Shown: positions 25,337 to 34,635, counted from the stretch's first letter. The stretch: DNA of 43,579 nucleotides from an uncultured Cohaesibacter sp. (GCF_963662805.1 NZ_OY759871.1:1-43579), one strand, 5' to 3'. Numbers and translations are program-made. The notes: generated from the letters alone by a model not told the origin.

Positions 25337-26170
25337 ATGGCTAAGAGAAGCGTGGTTTTAGGGATTGCATACGATTTTGATGGGACGCTCGCTCCTGGTA
25401 ATATGCAAGAGCACCAGTTTTTGCCTGATGTGGGAATTAACGCTGGCGATTTTTGGAGAGAAGTTAAACAGATAACAAAACGAGAGCAGGCAGATGAAGT
25501 TCTTGTTTATATGAACCTGATGCTCCGAAAAGCACATGCTGCTGGTATATCCGTTCGTAGAGCGGATTTTAAAAAACGCGGCAATGAAATGGAGCTATTT
25601 CAAGGCGTGGAAGATTGGTTTGACAGAATAAATGAATACGGGAAAAAGAAGGGGGTAAAAGTTGCGCACTATTTAATTTCGTCTGGAAATGATGAGATTT
25701 TCTCTGGAACTTCAATAGCTTCAAAATTTGATAAAGTGTATGCATCAAAATTCCTATTTGATGAAAATGGAATTGCATTTTGGCCAGCTTTGGCTGTGAA
25801 CTACACAGCGAAGACGCAGTATTTGTTTAGAATAAATAAAAATGCTCATGATATTGCTGATAGTGAGACTATAAATAAAGTTATTTCAAAAAACGATCGT
25901 TATATACCGTTTGAAAATATGATATTTATCGGCGATGGGGCAACAGATATTCCTTGTTTTCGCTTGGTGAAGGAAGAAGGAGGCCTCTCAATTGCTGTAT
26001 TTAAACCTCACAAAAAAGGTGGAAGAGGTAAAGCTGACCAATATTTAGATGCAGGAAGAGTGCATTGCGTCGCTCCAGCAAATTATACGGAAGGACAGCA
26101 ATTGGATAAAATCGTTAAAGCGCAGATTGAGTTAGTAGCTGCGAAGGCGATACGAGAAGCGCTGCTCTAG
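25337..26170 (+). CDS. HAD-superfamily phosphatase, AT-rich and probably acquired
   Basis: 277 residues. HAD motif I is Y-D-F-D-G-T (nucleophile Asp13, acid Asp15), motif II is the Ser in YLISSGN, and motif IV is IGDGATDIPC; the insertion of about 90 residues between motifs I and II (helical cap) fits a C1-type HAD. It resembles widely scattered HAD hydrolases annotated as phosphoserine-phosphatase-like, but the substrate is unknown. AAGGCGAG precedes the ATG. Codons are strongly A/T-biased (AAA, AAT, ATA, TTT) in contrast with every neighbour, which indicates horizontal transfer as a single-gene cargo between tdk and the TerB-like gene. No mobility gene accompanies it. Confidence 0.85.
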   Translation: MAKRSVVLGIAYDFDGTLAPGNMQEHQFLPDVGINAGDFWREVKQITKREQADEVLVYMNLMLRKAHAAGISVRRADFKKRGNEMELFQGVEDWFDRINEYGKKKGVKVAHYLISSGNDEIFSGTSIASKFDKVYASKFLFDENGIAFWPALAVNYTAKTQYLFRINKNAHDIADSETINKVISKNDRYIPFENMIFIGDGATDIPCFRLVKEEGGLSIAVFKPHKKGGRGKADQYLDAGRVHCVAPANYTEGQQLDKIVKAQIELVAAKAIREALL

Positions 26171-26215
26171 CGCTTCCGGTTTTCGTAAAAGCTGGTTATA
26201 TTTACCCAAGTACGG

Positions 26216-26626
26216 TTATTTTCTGCGATAGCGAACCCGGGCGCTGTGCTCGATGGCACCCACATGCAAGCGGTCAAGCTCCAACTCGTCGCGCAGCATC
26301 AACAGGAACTGCAATTCATCCTGCTCAACCTGCAGATCGGCTGCAGCGACTTCTACCGCGAGCGCATAGGCAGTTTCGCGAAGCTTTTCAGGCAAGCTTG
26401 CATGGATCACCTGAAGAACAAGGTCCACCCCGCCTTCGGCCAGAAGATCGGTGCAGTCACGCGAAACCTGAACGAGGCGTGCCTCATCAAAGTCGGAGAA
26501 TACGGGAAGCGTCTGGACTTCCTCGCCGATTTTCATCAATTCGGAATCGGTCATTGTCCGGTCGGCTGCCGACGTGGTCACCATGACATAAACGAGAGCT
26601 TCTTCGGGGGAGACGGTTTTCGTCAT
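26216..26626 (-). CDS. TerB-like (tellurite resistance B family) protein
   Basis: 136 residues, all helical, without signal peptide. SPEEALVYVMVTTSAADRTMTDSEL and the second repeat-like half ETAYALAVEVAAADLQVEQDELQFL are the two acidic, metal-binding-type segments of the TerB fold. Alphaproteobacterial single-domain TerB proteins have no proven function; tellurite resistance should not be assumed without the other ter genes, which are absent here. Confidence 0.85.
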   Translation of the reverse strand: MTKTVSPEEALVYVMVTTSAADRTMTDSELMKIGEEVQTLPVFSDFDEARLVQVSRDCTDLLAEGGVDLVLQVIHASLPEKLRETAYALAVEVAAADLQVEQDELQFLLMLRDELELDRLHVGAIEHSARVRYRRK

Positions 26627-26908
26627 CGGGCATCCTGTCTTACGGTTTGTTGGCGTGCAATGCCGTCACTTGGTCAGTCAAGTCTGTTGGTTGCAGTCTA
26701 TCTAGGCACTGCAAGCACCAGTATCAAGCCATTGCTGTCATCTTATCCCTAACGGCATAGGCCTGTTTTACCAAGAGAAACATGCCGTCGCCAACAAACC
26801 TTTGTCCAACAGGGTGTGCTTTTTATTGCCATCGGCATTTTTGCGCATAAAAATGGAGGCTCACACCAGTTTGACTGTTCCGCCATCGCCTATCCGAGGA
26901 TCCTGCCC

Positions 26909-27541
26909 ATGATTGCTTCGACCCGCCTTTTGTCTCTTTCGCAGACCCCGATTACAGCCTTGTGCCTGCTGGTCGCCCTCAGCGTTGTCGACGCAAGGGC
27001 AGAGGATTGCGCAGACCGCTTCAAGGCGCTTCTGGTCAGTGGCAATGGTGACGAAGGATCAGTCAAGATCGATGTCACGCAGGAGATCGTCGGTGGGATG
27101 ACCTCCCGGAACTATTCCTATCAGGTCGCCCCCGACCACTGGATGACGGAAATGATCGAACCGGCGGGACAATGGACCCTCGCCTATGACAATGTCATGT
27201 ACAGCTCGATAGATGAGGGAAAAAGCTGGTCGAAGGTGCGCGAGATGGACAGCGATGCCAACGCCGAGGCGTCCAAAAAGGCCATGCGCGAGAGCGCCGA
27301 GACCACCACCAACGCTGCTTGCGGTGAAGAAGAGTTTGAGGGCATTGCCTATCAGACCGTTGAAGCGGATTTCGTGGCAAAGCTGGGTATGGAGATGCAG
27401 AACCATCACAAATACTGGGTGCATCCCGAAACGGGCTTCATCCGCAAGGCCTTCTATCATATGAAGGCCGCCCAGTTCGAAAGCAAGACAACCCAGCTCA
27501 TCGAAAAGGCCCCGGACCTGCAACTGCCGACCCCGAAGTGA
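26909..27541 (+). CDS. Secreted protein of unknown function
   Basis: 210 residues from the ATG at 26909 (GAGGA eight bases upstream; an upstream frame to 26816 adds a non-signal stretch). The signal peptide is LSQTPITALCLLVALSVVDARAED. The mature part starts with C-ADRFKALLV and alternates beta strands (VKIDVTQEI, YSYQVAPDHWMTEMI, WTLAYDNVMYSSIDEGKSWSKV, HKYWVHPETGFIRKAFYHM). The pattern of short strands with a conserved W resembles the LolA-like half-barrel, but I cannot assign it. There are two cysteines (mature residue about 3 and NAACGEEE). It precedes lysS with a terminator between. Confidence 0.7.
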   Translation: MIASTRLLSLSQTPITALCLLVALSVVDARAEDCADRFKALLVSGNGDEGSVKIDVTQEIVGGMTSRNYSYQVAPDHWMTEMIEPAGQWTLAYDNVMYSSIDEGKSWSKVREMDSDANAEASKKAMRESAETTTNAACGEEEFEGIAYQTVEADFVAKLGMEMQNHHKYWVHPETGFIRKAFYHMKAAQFESKTTQLIEKAPDLQLPTPK

Positions 27542-27644
27542 ACCGAAAGCCGGTGTGGGTCGCGGCCACTGTTGGCCTGTTCTCGGCTGATGGCCGAAAT
27601 TATCTTTCCTTGCTGAAGCCAATCGGTTAGAACACCCCCGAAAG

Positions 27645-27668
27645 TCCGCCTCCCGAGGCGGATTTTGT
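27645..27668 (+). terminator. Intrinsic terminator between secreted unknown and lysS
   Basis: Stem TCCGCCT/AGGCGGA with loop CCCG, followed by TTTTGTT. It lies 104 bp after the upstream stop codon. Confidence 0.8.
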
Positions 27669-27757
27669 TATGACAATCGATTTTGAACAAACATTGGCCA
27701 GAGGGACATCACTCCCTTTCCGGCCGATCTTCAAGGTACTTCAAGGAAACCTGAAAC

Positions 27758-29386
27758 ATGACTTCGCAATCCGCCCTCCCGCTCGCGTTGACTGATGAAC
27801 TCGTCACGGCAAGCGCAACGTCCAAGGCCTGGCCGTTTGAAGAGGCACGAAAGCTGGTCAAACGGTTCGAGAAGGCAGGCATGCCCGATGAAGTGCTGTT
27901 CGAAACCGGATATGGTCCGTCCGGCCTGCCGCACATCGGCACCTTTGGCGAAGTTGCCCGCACCTCGATGGTGCGCACCGCCTTTCGCGCCATCACCGAG
28001 GACAAGGTCCAGACCCGTCTTCTGTGCTTCTCCGATGACATGGACGGTTTCCGCAAGGTCCCGACCAACCTGCCCAATCAGGACATGCTGGCGAACTATC
28101 TCGGCCTGCCGCTGACCAAGGTGCCTGATCCGTTCGGCACCCATGAAGGCTTTGCGCAGCACAACAACGCGCGCCTGTGCGCCTTCCTTGACCAGTTTGG
28201 CTTTGATTATGAATTTGCCTCCTCGACCGACTATTACAAATCCGGTCGTTTCGATGAGACGCTGCTGAAAATGCTCGAGGTCTATGACAAGGTCATGGAC
28301 ATCATCCTGCCGACCCTTGGTGCCGAGCGTCAGGCGACCTATTCGCCCTTCCTGCCGGTCTGCCCGCGCACCGGCAAGGTGCTGCAGGTGCCGATGATCG
28401 AGCGCAACGTCTCGAAAGGCACGGTCGTTTATGTCGACCCTGAAACCGAAGAGAAGGTTGAAGTCCCGGTCACCGGCGGTGCCGTGAAATGCCAGTGGAA
28501 GGCCGACTGGGCCATGCGCTGGGCGGCGCTCGACGTCGCCTACGAGATGAGCGGTAAGGATCTGATAGACTCGGTCAAGCTCTCCACCAGAATCTGCCGT
28601 GCGCTCGGCAAGCCGCAACCCGAAAGCCTGTCCTACGAGCTGTTCCTTGACGAGCATGGCGCCAAGATTTCCAAATCCAAGGGCAATGGCCTAACCATCG
28701 AGGACTGGCTGACCTATGCCTCGCCCGAGAGCCTGTCGCTCTTCATGTATCAGAAGCCGAAGACCGCCAAGAAGCTCTATTTCGATGTGATCCCGAAAGC
28801 GGTGGACGAATATTTCACCTTCCTCGACAACATCGAGAAAGAAGACACCGAGAAGCAGCTCAACAACCCGACATGGCACATTCATTCGGGCAACCCGCCC
28901 AAGGTGGACATGCCTCTGAGCTTTGCATTGCTGCTCAATCTGGTCAGCGCTGCCAACGCCCATGACAAGGACGTGCTCTGGGGCTTCATCTCCCGCTATG
29001 CGCCCGGTGCCAGCGCCGAGACGCATCCTAAGCTAGACGAGCTGGTCGGTTACGCGATCCGCTACTTCCAGGATTTCGTCAAGCCGCACAAGGTCTTCCG
29101 TGCAGCAACCGCCGAAGAGCCCGCTGCCATGGCCGATCTGTCCAAGCGACTGGAAGGCATGCTCGATGTCACCGATGCCGAGGAGCTGCAGACGGAAGTC
29201 TTTGCCGTCGGCAAGGAGCATGGCTTCGAGAATCTGCGCGACTGGTTCAAGGCGCTCTATCAGGTGCTGCTCGGTCAGGATCAGGGGCCGCGCTTCGGCT
29301 CGTTCATCGCCCTTTATGGCGTCGAGAACACCCGAGAGCTGATCGAAAAGGGCCTCAACGGCGATCTTCTGAAGGCGACTGACTGA
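27758..29386 (+). CDS. lysS: Lysyl-tRNA synthetase, class I
   Basis: 542 residues. The class I signatures are present: the HIGH-type motif GPSGLPHIGTFGE and the KMSKS-type motif KISKSKGNG. The body matches the archaeal/alphaproteobacterial LysRS-I (VCPRTGKVLQVP, GGAVKCQWKADWAMRW). It charges tRNA-Lys; alphaproteobacteria commonly use this class I form instead of the class II enzyme. AAGGAAA lies ahead of the ATG. It is followed 37 bp later by a hydrolase gene on the same strand, possibly co-transcribed. Confidence 0.97.
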   Translation: MTSQSALPLALTDELVTASATSKAWPFEEARKLVKRFEKAGMPDEVLFETGYGPSGLPHIGTFGEVARTSMVRTAFRAITEDKVQTRLLCFSDDMDGFRKVPTNLPNQDMLANYLGLPLTKVPDPFGTHEGFAQHNNARLCAFLDQFGFDYEFASSTDYYKSGRFDETLLKMLEVYDKVMDIILPTLGAERQATYSPFLPVCPRTGKVLQVPMIERNVSKGTVVYVDPETEEKVEVPVTGGAVKCQWKADWAMRWAALDVAYEMSGKDLIDSVKLSTRICRALGKPQPESLSYELFLDEHGAKISKSKGNGLTIEDWLTYASPESLSLFMYQKPKTAKKLYFDVIPKAVDEYFTFLDNIEKEDTEKQLNNPTWHIHSGNPPKVDMPLSFALLLNLVSAANAHDKDVLWGFISRYAPGASAETHPKLDELVGYAIRYFQDFVKPHKVFRAATAEEPAAMADLSKRLEGMLDVTDAEELQTEVFAVGKEHGFENLRDWFKALYQVLLGQDQGPRFGSFIALYGVENTRELIEKGLNGDLLKATD

Positions 29387-29423
29387 TCGCGCGTCCGGGA
29401 CTTTCAGGGAAGGCGAGAAACAG

Positions 29424-30920
29424 ATGCAAACTGGCATGATCCGAACGACAAATCCGATCCTGTCGGCTGGCCGCCTTCTTTGTGCCCCCGTTTGTGCTCT
29501 TGCTGCCATCCTCGTCGCGGGCGCACTGGTCTCAGTAGAGCCTGCCCGTGCAGAGGATTCCCACACCCCGCTTCAGCCCATCGATTGCCCCGGCGAACGG
29601 GCTGAAGGGGACGTGGCGAGCTGTTTCCTGTTGCATGTCCCCTCGGACTGGAACGACATCTCCAATCGCCCGATGGCCTTGCCTGTCATGTTCTTTGCGC
29701 CGCTTGAAGGCGAGGCCACGGAACCACCGTTGCTGGTGCTGGTCGGAGGGCCGGGCCAGTCTGCCATTGGGCTGGAAAAACGGATAGTCGAGAATCTGAA
29801 GCCTTTCCGAGCGCATCGCGAAGTTGTCCTGATGGACCAGCGCGGTACTGGCCCTATGGCCGGCACCATTCATTGCTCTGAAGCGGTCGACAAGGACAAT
29901 GCGATCGACACCGAGAAGCTGGTCGCCTGTGCCAAACAGGCCAAGCAGGAAGGGCAATTGCTGTCCGACTATAGCACCCGTTTTGCTGCCGAAGATTACC
30001 ACGCCCTGCGCAACGCCCTGCGCATCGACAAGTGGGCCGTTCTGGCCCATTCCTACGGGGCTCGCGTGGCGCAGGAACTGATCAGGGTGGACGAGGAAGG
30101 CATCGACCGCGTCATCTTCAACGGGCCTCTGTTTCTCAACACCCGCCTTCTCGACTGGAATCCGTTTGAGCGCGTCGAGGAAGCTCTCGAGCTTTGCAAT
30201 CAGGACGATCCGTGCCGCGAGGCCTATCCAGATGCCTATTGGGATCTGCAGCGCCTGCCGTTTGAAATGCGCAAGGCCAAACTGGCTGACGACGAACTGC
30301 CTGCAGAATTGCTTGGAATTCTCTACAAGGCTCGGCTTGAGGTCCTGCTGTCATGGCACCGGATAGACAAGGTTCCCGGCGACATCACCAGCACCAAGAA
30401 GAGCCTCGAGGAAGCCCTCGCCGAGGACAAGATCTGGACCCCGCCTGACAATCTGTCTCCGTCCATGAAGATGATCGGGCTTGGCATGCATTTCGCGATT
30501 CTGTGCGCCGAGGACATCAAGCCGCTTGACGGCCAGGCCCCCAGTGAAGTCGAACAGCCCTCCAAGATAGCATTTTATGAACGAGCGTGCCGGTTGCTGG
30601 AAGACGAGGTCGGCGACACCATCACTTTGCCCGACGGATGGGACAAGGCCAAACCGACGAACAGGCCGGTTCTCGTCCTGAACGGAGCGTTCGACACTAT
30701 TGTTGAACCCTCTTCGATGGACAACGGCCTGTCAAATTACAGCAACGCTGTCTGGTTTCAGGTGCCCTATGCCGGACATGATGTGATTAGCCGCATCGAC
30801 TGCGCCCGCGATGTGGCAAAGGACTTCCTCGCCGGGACCGAGCCAAAGGCTCTGGTCAACCATTGCGCAGATAGGGAAATGCCGGTCTTCGACCTCACAG
30901 GAACGTCCGCCACCAACTAG
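29424..30920 (+). CDS. Exported alpha/beta hydrolase with TAP-like C-terminal domain
   Basis: 498 residues. A long signal peptide (about 1-43, LLCAPVCALAAILVAGALVS, cleavage near ARA-ED) is followed by LLVLVGGPGQSAIG (oxyanion), MDQRGTGPM, the nucleophile elbow LAHSYGARVAQEL, LNGAFDTIVEPS (acid) and YAGHDVISRIDC (histidine). The GGPG-x-S and DQRGTG motifs are typical of prolyl-iminopeptidase/tricorn-factor-type peptidases and the TAP-like family. It probably acts as a periplasmic aminopeptidase or esterase. The start has AAGGCGAG upstream. Confidence 0.88.
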   Translation: MQTGMIRTTNPILSAGRLLCAPVCALAAILVAGALVSVEPARAEDSHTPLQPIDCPGERAEGDVASCFLLHVPSDWNDISNRPMALPVMFFAPLEGEATEPPLLVLVGGPGQSAIGLEKRIVENLKPFRAHREVVLMDQRGTGPMAGTIHCSEAVDKDNAIDTEKLVACAKQAKQEGQLLSDYSTRFAAEDYHALRNALRIDKWAVLAHSYGARVAQELIRVDEEGIDRVIFNGPLFLNTRLLDWNPFERVEEALELCNQDDPCREAYPDAYWDLQRLPFEMRKAKLADDELPAELLGILYKARLEVLLSWHRIDKVPGDITSTKKSLEEALAEDKIWTPPDNLSPSMKMIGLGMHFAILCAEDIKPLDGQAPSEVEQPSKIAFYERACRLLEDEVGDTITLPDGWDKAKPTNRPVLVLNGAFDTIVEPSSMDNGLSNYSNAVWFQVPYAGHDVISRIDCARDVAKDFLAGTEPKALVNHCADREMPVFDLTGTSATN

Positions 30921-30925
30921 GCGCT

Positions 30926-32185
30926 CTATTGTGCTGGGGTCAGTGTCCGCGGGTTCCCGTTCGGCTCGGCCAGAAGCGCGTCCGGAGCCTCGCCGATCAG
31001 CGGCAAATCCGTGACTTCCGGCAACTCGTCGTCCAGATCAAGACTGGTCTCGGGGATCGAGACCTCACTGCCAACCGCATCGAGAGTATCAGACAACTCC
31101 TGCCATTCCTGCTGCCTTGCTTGAACGGTTGCAGAGCCGGCAGAGCTCTCGGTCGCATAGACTCCAAGCGCATTGTCCCGCGCCATGCGGTTCTCTTGCT
31201 CATAATGGCCAGCTTCGGGAATGACCCAACCATAACGCACCAGCCATGCGGCGAGATCGGTGGATCTCTTGTCTTTGCCACCTGTCCCGTTCGCCCGATT
31301 GATGCCCAGATAGCAAAGCGCATCGCGGGAGGTGTCGGCTTCGTCGTCTGCTTCGCCGACAGGCTTTGTCAGCCAGTCGCACATCACCGCCCGTTGCCGC
31401 AAATAGCGCCGCAGAGCGGTCTTGCCAAGGGCAAGGCAAGGCGCTGCCCGACCATCCAGCCAGCATTGCCGATCCTTAGTGAGTGCTTCGACATGGGCGA
31501 GCGTCACATTCACCTTGCGCGTCTTGTCAACGCGCAGGATGAGCTCGGTCGGGCTCTTGACCACGACACGGCGGAAGATCTCAGGCAGCGGTTCGCGTTT
31601 GGGCTTGGGCGGGAGCGGAAGACCTTCTTCGCGGGTGAGCGGTTTGATCTGATGGAGCGGGGAGAGCTGATAGTTGGGTGTCACGTCACGGGTCGGAGGA
31701 GCCACCACCTGCCCCGCTTCGGGGCCTTGAATCTTGAGGGGGTTGCCCGGTTGAGCCACCGCCATGGCGGGTTGGTCGGGGTTTGCCGGGCCTTGGACAA
31801 CAGGCGCCGCCGCCGCCACATCCAGTCTTGCCTCAGGCATCTGCGGCGTCTGGTCGGTGTCGGCGGGCTTCACCGTGGTCGGTGCTTCGCTTGCGACAGG
31901 GGCCTGCCCTGGCTCAAGGCCGGACGTTTCCTCGGCGCTCTCTCCTCCCAACATCCAGAGCAGCACGAACACAAGCATGAGGGCGATGAGGGCAAGCGTG
32001 AAAGAGCCCATGGCACGCACCAGCTTGCGCCGGACGGACCTGCGATCGATTGGGAAGGGGTGCTCGACTTGGAAAGGCACGATGAGAATCACTTGCTCGG
32101 ACGCAATCGGGCACTGCTCACGAGGATATCGCGATGACAGGCAACAACTGCGTTGGGTTTCTGTGAGAGACCGGGTCTCATGCAT
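30926..32185 (-). CDS. Membrane-anchored staphylococcal-nuclease-like protein
   Basis: About 419 residues, start uncertain: the ATG at 32185 has no clear ribosome site, and a GTG nearer the membrane helix is possible. One membrane helix (about 60-82, GSFTLALIALMLVFVLLWML) is followed by a Pro/Ala-rich linker of about 100 residues. The C-terminal SNase-like region has MCDWLTKPV, CYLGINRANGT, DLAAWLVRYGWVIPE and ENRMARDNALGVYA, the last strand/helix pattern of thermonuclease-fold proteins in Rhizobiales. The basic catalytic residues of real nucleases are not evident, so activity is doubtful. It lies 42 bp after an HTH/S24-like regulator gene on the same strand, probably one operon. Confidence 0.65.
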   Translation of the reverse strand: MHETRSLTETQRSCCLSSRYPREQCPIASEQVILIVPFQVEHPFPIDRRSVRRKLVRAMGSFTLALIALMLVFVLLWMLGGESAEETSGLEPGQAPVASEAPTTVKPADTDQTPQMPEARLDVAAAAPVVQGPANPDQPAMAVAQPGNPLKIQGPEAGQVVAPPTRDVTPNYQLSPLHQIKPLTREEGLPLPPKPKREPLPEIFRRVVVKSPTELILRVDKTRKVNVTLAHVEALTKDRQCWLDGRAAPCLALGKTALRRYLRQRAVMCDWLTKPVGEADDEADTSRDALCYLGINRANGTGGKDKRSTDLAAWLVRYGWVIPEAGHYEQENRMARDNALGVYATESSAGSATVQARQQEWQELSDTLDAVGSEVSIPETSLDLDDELPEVTDLPLIGEAPDALLAEPNGNPRTLTPAQ

Positions 32186-32227
32186 CACGCCGAACAGTCA
32201 GAAATACTGATCAGGGATGTCTCGTTA

Positions 32228-32920
32228 TTATTGGCTGACCCAGACTATTCTGGCAACCCATTTCACATGGGAAAGAGCAAATGTCGAGATCATCTTGTGC
32301 TCGAAATCCATGCTCAGGGAGAGGGACCGCTTGCGCACCTGCCTGATCTCACCGGCAACCAGACCATCGCGTTGACAGTGGACGACGACCCTGTCGCCGG
32401 GCGCTAGACCGAGATCGACCGAAAGCAGCAGCTTGTCGCCGTTGCGATAAAAGGGTCTGAACTGATCGCCGGAAACTTCCAGCACGAAGAGGGACGGCTG
32501 ATCGCCATGTCGGCTGTTGGCTTTTCCGGCGCTGTGTGAGGCAGAGGACTTGCTGTCGGGTGCGGAAGACAGACTGGGTGCGCCGCCATCATCATCCACC
32601 CGGGGCCATTGTTGCGGAACGGTCTGGTTCACGATGGCCTGAATACTCCAGCTTGGAGGCCCCTTTGATCCCTTTTTCCTGTGGCTTTCGACCGGCAGGA
32701 TGGGCGCGAAAAAATCTGCGATACCGGTGTCGGTTGCGTCGAGGATCTTGGCAATCGATTCTGTCGAAGGCCACCGGGGACGACCATCGGACTTGATGCG
32801 CTTGGAGGGATTGAAGGATGTCGGATCAAGCCCTGCACGGCGCGCCAGAGCGGAAGGCGACAGGTTGTTGCGGGATGCGAGCCCGTCTATCGCTTTCCAT
32901 ATGGCTTCGTGGGACAGCAT
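32228..32920 (-). CDS. HTH regulator with degenerate S24 (LexA/CI-like) C-terminal domain
   Basis: 230 residues. The N-terminal helix-turn-helix reads NNLSPSALARRAGLDPTSF; a disordered Ser-rich linker (LSSAPDSKSSASHSAG) leads to an S24-like beta domain (LFVLEVSGDQFRPFYRNGDKLLL, APGDRVVVHC). In active LexA/CI proteins the first motif is GDSM and a later Lys completes the dyad; here the Ser is Gln and the second motif reads VAGEI, so self-cleavage is not expected. GAGGGAG lies five bases before the ATG at 32920. It is divergent from the DUF952-pyrD pair across a 225-bp A/T-rich gap and leads the SNase-like gene. Confidence 0.82.
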   Translation of the reverse strand: MLSHEAIWKAIDGLASRNNLSPSALARRAGLDPTSFNPSKRIKSDGRPRWPSTESIAKILDATDTGIADFFAPILPVESHRKKGSKGPPSWSIQAIVNQTVPQQWPRVDDDGGAPSLSSAPDSKSSASHSAGKANSRHGDQPSLFVLEVSGDQFRPFYRNGDKLLLSVDLGLAPGDRVVVHCQRDGLVAGEIRQVRKRSLSLSMDFEHKMISTFALSHVKWVARIVWVSQ

Positions 32921-33145
32921 CCGTGCTCCCTCAGCTTGCAACTATCATCAAATACAACTTATAGAAGCAAACTAAACATATGCAACCATATTCATGTTAA
33001 CTCACAACAAAGACAGATCAAAAGGGCACCATTTGATGCTCTTAGCATGTCTGGCAGTGACCGAGCGCAAAGAAAGTCGTAAAAAGACTTTGCACCCGGA
33101 CCTCACCTGTCGTACGCACAGGAAACAATGAAGAGGGGTTGGACA

Positions 33146-33508
33146 ATGGCGAAGTGGATCTACAAACTGGCGACCAGAGAACAATGGGATGACGCGCAGT
33201 CAGCCGGTCTGTTCAAGGGAGCGCCCGTCGATCTTGAAGACGGCTTCATCCATTTTTCCAGTGCTGAACAAGTCGAGGAAACCGCTCACAAGCATTTTCG
33301 TCACGTCGAGGACCTGTTGTTGCTGGTGGTCTCGGTCGACATACTCGAGGAAAAGGCCCAGCCGATCGCGTGGGAGCCTTCCCGCGGCGGAGCGCTGTTT
33401 CCCCACCTTTATTGCCCCATGCCGATCGACGCGGTCATTGCTCAGGCCAATCTGGCAATGGACGAGGACGGCTATCATCACTTGCCAGCCCTGCCAAACG
33501 ATCAATAA
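33146..33508 (+). CDS. DUF952 family protein
   Basis: 120 residues with the complete DUF952 pattern: WIYKLATREQWDDAQ, DLEDGFIHFSSAEQV, LLLLVVSVDIL, WEPSRGGALFPHLY and the closing GYHHLP. The family is a small conserved fold of unknown activity, often next to pyrD in alphaproteobacteria, as here (17-bp gap). The ATG at 33146 fits the family start; an in-frame ATG at 33128 with its own AGGAAA is possible and would add six residues. Confidence 0.9.
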   Translation: MAKWIYKLATREQWDDAQSAGLFKGAPVDLEDGFIHFSSAEQVEETAHKHFRHVEDLLLLVVSVDILEEKAQPIAWEPSRGGALFPHLYCPMPIDAVIAQANLAMDEDGYHHLPALPNDQ

Positions 33509-33525
33509 GCCAGAAAGAACATGCG

Positions 33526-34635
33526 ATGGCCAATTCAATGCTGGATAGCTTGACCCGCAAAGCGCTGTTCGCGCTCGATCCTGAATTTGCCCACACAATG
33601 GCCGTCACGGCCCTCAAGACAGGGCTTGTGCCCGGATGCAGGCCAAAGCCCCATGCCGCTCTTGCCGTTCGGCTCTGGGATCTCGACTTCCCCAATCCGC
33701 TCGGTGTGGCGGCAGGCTTTGACAAGAATGCCGAAGTGCCCGACGCGTTGCTGAGACTCGGGTTTGGTGCGGCAGAAGTCGGCACCATCACGCCGCTGGC
33801 CCAGCCGGGCAACCCCAAGCCGCGGATGTTTCGCCTCGTCGATGATGAGGCCGTGATCAACCGTCTGGGCTTCAACAACAAGGGCCATCTGGCCGCCCAG
33901 CAGAGCCTCGCCGCCCGCAAGGGCCGGCCGGGCATCATCGGTATCAATGTCGGGGCCAACAAGGACAGCGATGATCGCACCGAGGACTACGTGACGGGCG
34001 TCAAGGCCTTCGCCGACTATGCCTCCTATTTCACGGTCAATATTTCCTCGCCCAACACACCGGGGCTGAGAGATCTTCAGGCGCGCGATGCACTGGACAA
34101 TCTTCTGGGCCGGGTGCTCGATGAGCGGAACCGCCAGACCGAACGGGTCGGGCGTACGGTGCCCCTGTTGCTCAAGATCGCACCGGACCTTGACGAGTTG
34201 GGGCTTGATGACGTCTGTGCGGTCGCGCTGGAGCGCGGCATCGATGGCATGATCGTTTCCAACACGACCCTTGATCGCCCGAGCCATCTGCATTGTCAGG
34301 ATCAGCTGAAGGAAACCGGCGGGCTTTCCGGCGCACCACTGTTTGCCAAATCGACCATCGCCCTTGCCAAGGTGCGCGAACGCGTCGGCCCAGATCTGCC
34401 GCTGGTCGGTGTGGGTGGCGTGCGTGACGCAGGCACGGCACTTGAAAAGATCCGCGCCGGGGCTCACCTCGTCCAGCTCTACACTGGCTGGATCTATGGT
34501 GGTGCCCTGATGATCCCGTCGATGCTGAAGGAAATGGCCGCCGAGCTTCAGAGATCAGGAGCCACATCGCTCGACGACATCCGTGGCGAGACGACAAGGG
34601 ACTGGGCTGTGCAGCCCCTCTCCAGCAAGAAGTGA
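33526..34635 (+). CDS. pyrD: Dihydroorotate dehydrogenase, quinone-dependent (class 2)
   Basis: 369 residues. An N-terminal amphipathic helix region (SMLDSLTRKALFALDPEFAH) for membrane association precedes the FMN barrel: NPLGVAAGFDKNAE, VGTITPLAQPGNPKPRMFR, NRLGFNNKG, INVGANKDS, VNISSPNTPGLRDLQ (class 2 catalytic Ser), MIVSNTTLDR, GGLSGAPL and VGVGGVRDAG. It performs the fourth step of pyrimidine synthesis at the inner membrane, passing electrons to ubiquinone. The ribosome site is weak (AGAAAG), consistent with coupling to the DUF952 gene. Confidence 0.96.
   Translation: MANSMLDSLTRKALFALDPEFAHTMAVTALKTGLVPGCRPKPHAALAVRLWDLDFPNPLGVAAGFDKNAEVPDALLRLGFGAAEVGTITPLAQPGNPKPRMFRLVDDEAVINRLGFNNKGHLAAQQSLAARKGRPGIIGINVGANKDSDDRTEDYVTGVKAFADYASYFTVNISSPNTPGLRDLQARDALDNLLGRVLDERNRQTERVGRTVPLLLKIAPDLDELGLDDVCAVALERGIDGMIVSNTTLDRPSHLHCQDQLKETGGLSGAPLFAKSTIALAKVRERVGPDLPLVGVGGVRDAGTALEKIRAGAHLVQLYTGWIYGGALMIPSMLKEMAAELQRSGATSLDDIRGETTRDWAVQPLSSKK

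Noticed and set aside
26216..26626. Tellurite resistance determinant
   Set aside because: Only a single TerB-like fold is present, without terA/C/D/E/Z; the name would overstate the function.
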